A stretch of 7,629 nucleotides of DNA, taken from the NCBI GenBank assembly GCA_017400415.1, contig JAFPTE010000118.1:1-7629 (forward strand), written 5' to 3'. Shown in pieces: positions 1-4,956 of this stretch (its first letter is position 1; each line of letters begins with the position of its first letter). A program made the position numbers and the translations under genes. Source of the DNA: Oscillospiraceae bacterium. GTDB lineage: Bacteria; Bacillota; Clostridia; Oscillospirales; Oscillospiraceae. The notes under the pieces are model-generated. The model was given only the letters and a program-made list of their open reading frames with translations, searched no databases and was not told the origin of the DNA.

Positions 1-1616
1 AGGCCCTGGTGCTGGAAAACTCCCTTATAAAGCACCACGCACCGCATTATAATATACTTCTGAAGGACGACAAGGGCTACCCCTTCATCCGGGTGGACAT
101 GAAAAATCCTTACCCCCGCATGAGCGTCGCCTCGAAAAGGGAGGAGGACGGGGCGGAGTACTTCGGGCCCTTCGGCGCCAGAGGCTCCACCTTCGCCGCC
201 ATCGACGCCATACAGAAGGCCCTGAAGCTGCCGGACTGCAGCCGGAAATTTCCCCGGGATATCGGAAAGGAGCGGCCCTGCCTCAATTACCACATGGGCA
301 CCTGCTCCGGCTACTGCCTGCCGGAGGTAAGAAAGCAGCAGTATGACGAGGCCATGGAAAAGGCCGTGCTGATTCTGAAGGGCAGGGGCCGGGAGCTGAC
401 GGATAAGCTCCGGCAGGAGATGGAGGAGCTGGCCGCCCAGCTGAAATTTGAGGAGGCCGCCGCCAGGCGGGACATGCTGGATGCCGTCACCGCCCTGGAG
501 ACCCGGCAGCACGTCCTTATGAAGGGCAGCGCCGACACGGACGCCGTGGGCTTCTACCGGGGCGAGGCCAGGAGCTGCTTCAACGTGCTCCACTACGTGC
601 GGGGCCAGCTCCTTGGCAAGGATACGGAGATGGTGGACGACTCCGGCTATGAGGACACGGCGGAGGCCATGAGCAGCCTGGTGCGGCAGTATTACGGCGC
701 CCGGGGGACTGTGCCCCGGGAGGTCATTCTGACGGAGGACACCGGGGACACCGGGGAGCTGGAAAAGTATCTGACGGAGCTGGCGGGCAGGCCCGTTTCC
801 GTCCTGCTGCCCCAGCGTGGCATAAAGCGGGACTACCAGGAGGCCGCATTGCGGAATGCCCGGGAGGAGACGGAGCGGCTCACCACCAGGGAGGACCGCA
901 TCTCCGCCACCGCCGCCTGGCTCCGGGACAACCTGGGGCTGGAGCGGGCACCGGGGCGGATAGAGTCCTTCGATATCTCCAATACGGGTTCATCCGATAT
1001 TGTGGCCTCCATGGTGGTCTTCAAGGACGGCAAGCCCCAGAAGAGCGCCTACCGGAAATTCAGAATCAAGACCCTGGAGGGGGCTCCGGACGACTACGCC
1101 TCCATGCGTGAGGTGGTGACCCGGCGGCTCCAGCGGTTTGCGGACGGGGACGAGAAGTTTGCCCCCCTGCCGGACCTGATGCTCATTGATGGGGGCGCCG
1201 CCCACGCCGCCTGCGCCCTGGAGGCCATGGATAAGGTGGGGGTCCGCTGCCCGGTCTACGGCATGGTGAAGGACGACCGGCACAGGACCCGGGCCCTCAT
1301 AACCGCAAAGGGTGAGGAGATCGGCATATCCCACCTGCCCTCCGTCTTCGCCTATGTGGGCAGGATTCAGGAGGAGGTCCACCGCTTCGCCATCACCTTC
1401 CACCGGGAAAGCCACCTGAAGAGCACGAAAAGATCTGTGCTGGACTGTGTTCCCGGCATCGGGGAGAAACGGAAGGAGGACCTTTTCAAGGCCTTCAAGA
1501 GCATTAAGAATATGGAGAGTGCAACGGTGGAGGAGCTCTGCCGGGTGGTGCCCAGAAACGCCGCCCAGGCCCTTTACGAAAGATTTCACGGCACAGAGGG
1601 GGAGGAGACACAGTGA
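1..1616 (+). CDS. uvrC: UvrABC system protein C, 5'-truncated by window edge
   Basis: UvrC is the nuclease subunit of nucleotide excision repair and cuts on both sides of a lesion marked by UvrA/UvrB. The reading frame is open from base 3 (A-L-V-L-E-N) with no start, so the gene begins upstream. Counting codon 9 as residue 1, the order is as follows. The last part of the GIY-YIG domain is at 1–35 (LENSLIK, then PHYNILLKDDKGYPF). E3 and N15 have the spacing of the Thermotoga UvrC metal ligand Glu76 and Asn88 as I recall them, so roughly 73 residues are missing. A four-cysteine cluster follows at C77, C91, C99 and C103, the expected Fe-S ligands. A UVR helix pair that binds UvrB is at about 134–165. 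The RNase H-like 5' nuclease domain carries FDISN at 321–325 and LIDGG at 392–396. The helix-hairpin-helix DNA-binding tail is at about 476–530 (VPGIGEKRKEDL). No defect is seen. The stop codon overlaps the rsmD start. Confidence 0.97.
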   Translation, partial: ALVLENSLIKHHAPHYNILLKDDKGYPFIRVDMKNPYPRMSVASKREEDGAEYFGPFGARGSTFAAIDAIQKALKLPDCSRKFPRDIGKERPCLNYHMGTCSGYCLPEVRKQQYDEAMEKAVLILKGRGRELTDKLRQEMEELAAQLKFEEAAARRDMLDAVTALETRQHVLMKGSADTDAVGFYRGEARSCFNVLHYVRGQLLGKDTEMVDDSGYEDTAEAMSSLVRQYYGARGTVPREVILTEDTGDTGELEKYLTELAGRPVSVLLPQRGIKRDYQEAALRNAREETERLTTREDRISATAAWLRDNLGLERAPGRIESFDISNTGSSDIVASMVVFKDGKPQKSAYRKFRIKTLEGAPDDYASMREVVTRRLQRFADGDEKFAPLPDLMLIDGGAAHAACALEAMDKVGVRCPVYGMVKDDRHRTRALITAKGEEIGISHLPSVFAYVGRIQEEVHRFAITFHRESHLKSTKRSVLDCVPGIGEKRKEDLFKAFKSIKNMESATVEELCRVVPRNAAQALYERFHGTEGEETQ

Positions 1617-2170
1617 GAGTTATAACCGGCACCGCCCGGGGCAGACGCCTCAAGGAGCCCAGGGGCCGGGACGTGCGGCCCACAACGGACATGGTGAAGG
1701 AGTCCATGTTCAATATCATTTCAAATGACGTGCCCGGAGCGAAGGTCCTGGACCTCTTTTCCGGCACGGGCCAGCTGGGAATCGAGGCCCTCTCCCGGGG
1801 TGCAGAGAGCTGCACCTTCGTGGATATGGCCCAGGACTCCCTGCGGCTTACCAAGGAAAACCTGGCCATAACGGGCCTGGAGGAGCGGGCAAGGGTGGTC
1901 CGGTCGGAGGCCCTGGCCTTCCTTAAGCGGGGGGAGAGGTTCGATTTAGTCCTGCTGGACCCGCCCTATGACTCGGACCTGCTGGAAAAAATAATAAATT
2001 TTTCGACAGCATTTGACATCCTGAATGAAAATGGTATAATGGTATGCGAAACAAGGCTGGACCATGACCTGCCCCCGAAAACGGAGGAGTTTTATGAGGT
2101 CCGCCGGTACCGCTACGGAAAAATCACCCTGGCGGTGCTCAGAAAGAAAAATGAAGGGACGGAGAGCTAA
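1613..2170 (+). CDS. rsmD: 16S rRNA (guanine(966)-N(2))-methyltransferase RsmD
   Basis: This is a SAM-dependent enzyme that methylates N2 of G966 (E. coli numbering) in 16S rRNA, in the cytoplasm. It has 185 residues, the usual size for the family. The signature N-terminus is present: RVITGTARGRRLKEP, then RPTTDMVKESMFNII at 22–36. SAM-binding motif I, LDLFSGTGQLGIEAL, is at 46–60, and the catalytic DPPY motif is at 116–119 (LVLLDPPYDS). The start is GTG at 1613 inside the uvrC stop (GTGA overlap), preceded by the purine-rich GGGGGAGGAGA, which suggests translational coupling. Codons for about residues 124–143 are unusually AT-rich for this window, and a promoter-like sequence lies there. In Bacillus and many relatives rsmD is followed by coaD. 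Here it is followed by a coiled-coil gene instead. Confidence 0.95.
   Translation: MRVITGTARGRRLKEPRGRDVRPTTDMVKESMFNIISNDVPGAKVLDLFSGTGQLGIEALSRGAESCTFVDMAQDSLRLTKENLAITGLEERARVVRSEALAFLKRGERFDLVLLDPPYDSDLLEKIINFSTAFDILNENGIMVCETRLDHDLPPKTEEFYEVRRYRYGKITLAVLRKKNEGTES
1985..2040 (+). promoter_or_regulatory. Consensus sigma-A promoter embedded in rsmD
   Basis: TTGACA at 2013–2018 and TATAAT at 2035–2040 are both exact consensus hexamers with a 16-bp spacer. TG at 2032–2033 makes an extended -10 (TGGTATAAT). An A/T tract at about 1985–2003 lies where an UP element would sit. The predicted start is near 2047, about 125 bases before the ATG of the coiled-coil gene at 2172. The surrounding sequence is GC-rich, so this patch stands out. 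No mapped transcript is available to confirm its use. Confidence 0.7.
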
Positions 2171-2171
2171 A

Positions 2172-2690
2172 ATGGCAGAGAATAACAACGATAACGGCGT
2201 AATGGAACTTATTGACCTTCTCCACAGCATGATAAGCGAGGCATGGTGCCTGCCTATCGGCGCCGAGAGATGCGTCATCGACAAGAATCAGGCTCTGGAC
2301 TACCTGGAGGAAATCAAGGCCAAGCTGCCCGTGGAGCTCTCTGACGCCCGCCGCCTGGTGGCCGCCAGGGCGGAGTTCATCGGCAACGCCAAGCGTGAGG
2401 CCGAGAGCGTCCGGAAGGTGGCGGAGGATAAGGCCCGCCAGCTGGTGGACGAGACGGAGGTCATCCGCATCGCCAAGGAGAAGGCCCTGGGCATCACCCA
2501 GACCGCCGAGAGCCGCTCCAACGAGCTGCGCACCGTGGCCAACCAGTATGCGGACGATACCCTTATGCGCACGGAGGAGGCCATCTCCGCCGCCCTGGAG
2601 GAGATCCGCCAGGCCCGCACCCGGTTCCGCTCCGTGGCCGGCACCCAGACCCAGAATCCCATGCAGAACATAGTCCCGGACCAGGAATAA
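2172..2690 (+). CDS. SepIVA/DivIVA-like coiled-coil protein, function unproven
   Basis: This gene encodes a soluble, highly charged 172-residue protein with no signal peptide or membrane segment. Residues 10–55 (MELIDLLHSMISEAWCLPIG, then CVIDKNQALDYLEEIKAKLP) form a short N-terminal module. Residues 56–150 are rich in Ala, Arg, Glu and Lys and should form a long helix or coiled coil. The tail from 157 is polar and probably disordered. From memory, the N-terminal layout (a leucine-rich helix, a G/C-V turn, then LDxLxxIKxxxPxEL-type spacing) matches actinobacterial SepIVA, a DivIVA-like septation factor. Homologues in Clostridia are often named only 'ATPase' or 'hypothetical', yet no Walker motif is visible here. 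The start at ATG 2172 is one base after the rsmD stop, with GGAG at 2161–2164. The frame is also open upstream to an ATG at 2064, but that lies inside rsmD. A promoter inside rsmD and a terminator after the gene suggest a small unit of its own. A scaffold role in envelope growth or division is an inference from fold and neighbours. Confidence 0.85.
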   Translation: MAENNNDNGVMELIDLLHSMISEAWCLPIGAERCVIDKNQALDYLEEIKAKLPVELSDARRLVAARAEFIGNAKREAESVRKVAEDKARQLVDETEVIRIAKEKALGITQTAESRSNELRTVANQYADDTLMRTEEAISAALEEIRQARTRFRSVAGTQTQNPMQNIVPDQE

Positions 2691-2744
2691 GACGGAAAAA
2701 GTCAGCCTGCGGGAAAAAACGAACCTAAATATTGCCTTTTGAAC

Positions 2745-2784
2745 TTGCCTCGACCGCAACATGCGGCCGGGGCAAATTTTTTTT
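2745..2784 (+). terminator. Rho-independent terminator after the coiled-coil gene
   Basis: The arms at 2745–2757 and 2763–2775 pair over 13 positions, with one A·C mismatch (2753/2767) and one T·G wobble (2750/2770). They enclose a 5-base loop, AACAT. One A and then eight T residues (2777–2784) follow directly. It lies 54 bases after the stop codon at 2690 and separates the uvrC–rsmD–coiled-coil unit from the dcw operon. Confidence 0.93.
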
Positions 2785-2785
2785 G

Positions 2786-2833
2786 AAAAAAACTAAAAAT
2801 CCTCTTGCAATTTCCCTGAACGGTTTGTATAAT
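2786..2833 (+). promoter_or_regulatory. Promoter of the mraZ (dcw) operon
   Basis: TTGCAA at 2805–2810 (5 of 6 against TTGACA) and TATAAT at 2828–2833 (6 of 6) are separated by 17 bp. An A-rich stretch at 2786–2799 precedes the -35 in the position of an UP element. It starts immediately after the terminator T-tract. The predicted transcription start is near 2840, giving a leader of about 60 bases before mraZ. This is probably the main promoter for mraZ through at least murE. Confidence 0.88.
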
Positions 2834-2845
2834 AGGGCCATACCG

Positions 2846-2875
2846 GTGGGGCAAAGTGGCGGAAAATGGAGCGTT
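2846..2875 (+). promoter_or_regulatory. Probable MraZ operator: three 10-bp-spaced repeats
   Basis: GTGGG at 2846, GTGGC at 2856 and ATGGA at 2866 recur at exact 10-bp intervals, separated by GCAAA and GGAAA. Known MraZ boxes are direct repeats of TGGG/GTGG type with 5-base spacers next to the mraZ promoter, so the match in sequence, period and place is good. The array begins about 6 bases downstream of the predicted transcription start, where bound MraZ could block initiation or early elongation. Autoregulation is inferred from the family. Confidence 0.8.
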
Positions 2876-2888
2876 TGCCCACAGATGC

Positions 2889-2896
2889 GGAGGTGA
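2889..2896 (+). promoter_or_regulatory. Strong Shine-Dalgarno site deciding the mraZ start
   Basis: GGAGGTGA is followed by a 5-base spacer and ATG at 2902. This places initiation at 2902 rather than at the in-frame ATG at 2866, which has no well-spaced ribosome binding site. The protein beginning at 2902 (MTGVYRHSIDAKGRL) also aligns with the normal MraZ N-terminus. Confidence 0.9.
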
Positions 2897-2901
2897 AGAA
2901 G

Positions 2902-3318
2902 ATGACCGGCGTATACAGACACAGCATTGACGCCAAGGGCCGTCTTTTTATACCCTCCAAGCTCCGTGAGGAGCTGGGCGATACCTTCTATGTGACCATC
3001 TCCACCGAGAAGTGCCTGTCTGCTTACTCTGAGGAATCCTGGGCCGCCTTTCGGGCGAAGGTGGCCGCAATGCCGATGATTTCCCGTAAGAAGATCAGGC
3101 CCTTTTTTGCCCACGCCGCAAAGTGCGAGCTTGATAACCAGGGCAGAATTCTTCTGCCTCAGCCCCTTCGGGACTACGCAGGGCTTACGAAAAACGTCGC
3201 CGTGGTGGGCGACTGCACCTGCGCCGAGTTCTGGGATGAGGAGACCTGGGACAAGATCGACGTGGAGGAGACCACCCCGGAGAACCTGGCCGAGGTATTT
3301 ACGGAGCTTGACTTCTGA
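2902..3318 (+). CDS. mraZ: Transcriptional regulator MraZ
   Basis: MraZ is a ring-forming DNA-binding protein of the AbrB/SpoVT type that controls the dcw operon by binding repeats at its own promoter. The product is 138 residues, close to the family norm of about 140–150. It carries the two tandem half-domains expected: DAKGRLFIPSKLREEL at 10–25 and DNQGRILLPQPLRDYAGL at 78–95. Each contains the DxxGRxxxPxxLR signature. The start is chosen at 2902 because of the adjacent GGAGGTGA. An ORF extension to 2866 would add 12 residues (MERLPTDAEVKK) that do not look like the family. The stop TGA overlaps the ATG of rsmH by one base. Three candidate MraZ-binding repeats lie in its leader, so negative autoregulation is likely. 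Confidence 0.96.
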   Translation: MTGVYRHSIDAKGRLFIPSKLREELGDTFYVTISTEKCLSAYSEESWAAFRAKVAAMPMISRKKIRPFFAHAAKCELDNQGRILLPQPLRDYAGLTKNVAVVGDCTCAEFWDEETWDKIDVEETTPENLAEVFTELDF

Positions 3319-4250
3319 TGGCAGGAGCGCATGTGCCTGTGCTGTTTGAAGAGTGCATGGCAGGACTTCACATCAGACCGGAGGGCGTTTACGTGGATGG
3401 CACGCTCGGGCGGGGCGGCCATTCAAAGGGCATTGCAGAGAGACTTCAGGGAGGAAGGCTCATCTGCCTGGACAGGGATCAGACGGCCATTGACGAGGCC
3501 GGGGAGACCCTGGCGCCGTACCGGGACAGAATTCACTTCGTAAAGGCGGATTTCCGCAGCCTCGGCACCGTTCTCGACTCTTTGGGCATCGAAAGGGCGG
3601 ACGGCATGCTCTTCGACCTGGGCGTGTCCTCACCCCAGCTGGATGAGGCGGAGCGGGGCTTCTCCTACATGCAGGACGCACCCCTTGACATGAGAATGGA
3701 CCGGTCCCAGGGGCTCACCGCTGCGGACATAGTGAACACCTCCTCCCAGGAGGAGCTGCGCCGGATACTCTATGAGTACGGCGAGGAGCGCTATGCACCC
3801 CGCATCGCCGCCGCCATTGTGCGGCAGAGGGAGAAAAAACCCGTTGCCACCACCTGGGAGCTTGTGGATATCATCCGTTCAGCAATGCCTCCTGCGGCCC
3901 TTCGTGAAAAGCAGCACCCGGCCAAGCGGACCTTCCAGGCCCTGCGCATCGCCGTGAACGACGAGCTGGGGGCCCTTACGGAAATGCTGGGCACGGCCCT
4001 TGACAGGCTCAGCCCCGGCGGCAGACTCTGCGTCATAAGCTTCCACTCCCTGGAGGACCGCATAGTCAAGAACGCCATAAGAAAAAGAGAAAACGGCTGC
4101 ACCTGCCCTCCGGATTTTCCGGTGTGCGTCTGCGGCTTCAGAAAGACCGTCTTCTCCGTTACCAAAAAGCCCATCGTCCCCTCTGAGGAGGAGATGGAGC
4201 GAAATCCCCGGGCACGCAGTGCCAAGCTGAGGATAGCGGAACATATATAA
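3318..4250 (+). CDS. rsmH: 16S rRNA (cytosine(1402)-N(4))-methyltransferase RsmH
   Basis: This SAM-dependent enzyme (formerly MraW) methylates N4 of C1402 in 16S rRNA, tuning decoding at the P site. It has 310 residues, the normal family length. The visible signatures are HVPVLFEE at 5–12, the SAM motif VDGTLGRGGHS at 26–36, FDLGVSSPQLDEAERGFSY at 99–117, HPAKRTFQALRIAVNDEL at 200–217 and SFHSLEDR at 241–248. A four-cysteine segment (C261, C263, C270, C272; CTCP…CVCG) follows, as in many members, and could hold a metal. The start ATG overlaps the mraZ stop (TGATG), and GGAG at 3303–3306 inside mraZ is only a modest ribosome binding site. Translational coupling to mraZ is therefore likely. Confidence 0.97.
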   Translation: MAGAHVPVLFEECMAGLHIRPEGVYVDGTLGRGGHSKGIAERLQGGRLICLDRDQTAIDEAGETLAPYRDRIHFVKADFRSLGTVLDSLGIERADGMLFDLGVSSPQLDEAERGFSYMQDAPLDMRMDRSQGLTAADIVNTSSQEELRRILYEYGEERYAPRIAAAIVRQREKKPVATTWELVDIIRSAMPPAALREKQHPAKRTFQALRIAVNDELGALTEMLGTALDRLSPGGRLCVISFHSLEDRIVKNAIRKRENGCTCPPDFPVCVCGFRKTVFSVTKKPIVPSEEEMERNPRARSAKLRIAEHI

Positions 4251-4271
4251 AGAAACGAAGGAAGCGTCATC

Positions 4272-4865
4272 ATGCCATCAGCCAGAGCCACAAGAGAAAG
4301 AGAGTACGCCGTAAACAACGTATACGGCAACCTCGCCTTCAATATATACGGCTCCGGCGGTGCAGCCGTCCGGGAAGTGCCGGACGCCGGGGCCCGGGAG
4401 CGGGAAGCTCAGGAGGCCAGAGAGCGGGAGCGGGAGGCCAGGCGGGAGCGCACGGCGGCCCATAACGAGGCGGTCGAGCAGGCCAGAAGGGCCCAGAGCG
4501 TTTCCGCCGCCGGTGTGCTGGGCGTTGCCCTGTGCGCCGTGTTCATGGTGCTGGTGATACTGAGCTACGTAAGGCTCAATTCCATCTCCACCGAGATATC
4601 ACAGCTCTCCGGCGAGATAAAGGCCCTGGAAATCGAGGAGACCAGGCTGAAGGTTGAGTACGAGCGGGCCTTCAATCTGAACGCCGTAAAGGAATACGCC
4701 GTAAGCCAGCTGGGCATGGTAAGGCTCACGGAGGCCAACACAGTGGTGGTCACCATGAACCGGGAGGACAGGACCCAGGTTCTGGCGGAGGATGATTCCG
4801 CAGGCATGGGACTTATAGAGGCTGCCAGGGAATTTGTGGCAAGCCTCACGGAATATTTGAAATAA
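4272..4865 (+). CDS. ftsL: FtsL/DivIC-like cell-division membrane protein
   Basis: The call rests on position (between rsmH and the PBP gene) and topology rather than on a diagnostic motif. The product is 197 residues. A cytoplasmic N-terminal part of about 75 residues includes an Arg/Glu-rich charged helix at about 41–62. One transmembrane segment lies at about 76–100 (VLGVALCAVFMVLVIL core). An extracellular leucine-zipper-like coiled coil at about 101–133 (LNSISTEISQLSGEIKALEIE) follows, then an AVSQLGMVR segment at 142–151 typical of the FtsL/DivIC C-terminal end. FtsL normally joins FtsB/DivIC and FtsQ/DivIB and activates septal PBP and FtsW. At 197 residues it is much longer than the roughly 120 of E. 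coli or B. subtilis FtsL, because of both the N-terminal tail and about 45 extra C-terminal residues. AAGGAAG at 4258–4264 is a good ribosome binding site 7 bases before the ATG. Confidence 0.83.
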   Translation: MPSARATREREYAVNNVYGNLAFNIYGSGGAAVREVPDAGAREREAQEAREREREARRERTAAHNEAVEQARRAQSVSAAGVLGVALCAVFMVLVILSYVRLNSISTEISQLSGEIKALEIEETRLKVEYERAFNLNAVKEYAVSQLGMVRLTEANTVVVTMNREDRTQVLAEDDSAGMGLIEAAREFVASLTEYLK

Positions 4866-4878
4866 CAGAGAATACTAA

Positions 4879-4909
4879 TTACCGGAAGGGGATTTTCCTC
4901 TTCCGGTAA
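4879..4909. other. Strong hairpin between ftsL and the PBP gene
   Basis: The arms at 4879–4891 and 4897–4909 pair over 13 bp with a single G·T wobble (4889/4899) around a 5-base ATTTT loop. No T-tract follows (ACGTGG comes next), so it is not a standard intrinsic terminator. It fills part of the 91-base gap between ftsL and the PBP gene and could be an RNA processing or stability element, a pause site, or a protein-binding palindrome. The pairing is seen directly. The role is unknown. Confidence 0.75.
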
Positions 4910-4956
4910 ACGTGGTTAAATAGGACCCCTTAATTCTGCACGATTGGACTGATTTT

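Noticed and set aside
25..53. TATAAT at 48–53 with TTATAA upstream, inside uvrC.
   Set aside because: The -35 match is poor (3 of 6), and the bases encode the conserved PHYNIL segment of UvrC, which explains the AT content.
2064..2171. Upstream in-frame ATG that would extend the coiled-coil protein by 36 residues.
   Set aside because: The extension lies wholly inside rsmD and reads as an out-of-frame Arg-rich peptide. ATG 2172 has a proper GGAG site and starts the plausible protein.
2866..2901. Upstream in-frame ATG that would extend MraZ by 12 residues.
   Set aside because: It overlaps the third operator repeat, lacks a well-spaced ribosome site, and the added residues do not fit the family. 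GGAGGTGA at 2889–2896 supports 2902.
3685..3690. Exact TTGACA inside rsmH.
   Set aside because: No -10-like hexamer occurs 15–19 bases downstream. It encodes the conserved PLDMRMD region.
4879..4915. The ftsL–PBP hairpin as a Rho-independent terminator.
   Set aside because: No T-tract follows on the + strand, and termination here would cut off the downstream cell-wall genes.
4893..4921. Possible promoter TTTTCC–17 bp–TTAAAT before the PBP gene.
   Set aside because: Only 3 of 6 and 4 of 6 matches, and the -35 part lies within the hairpin. This is not enough to claim a promoter.
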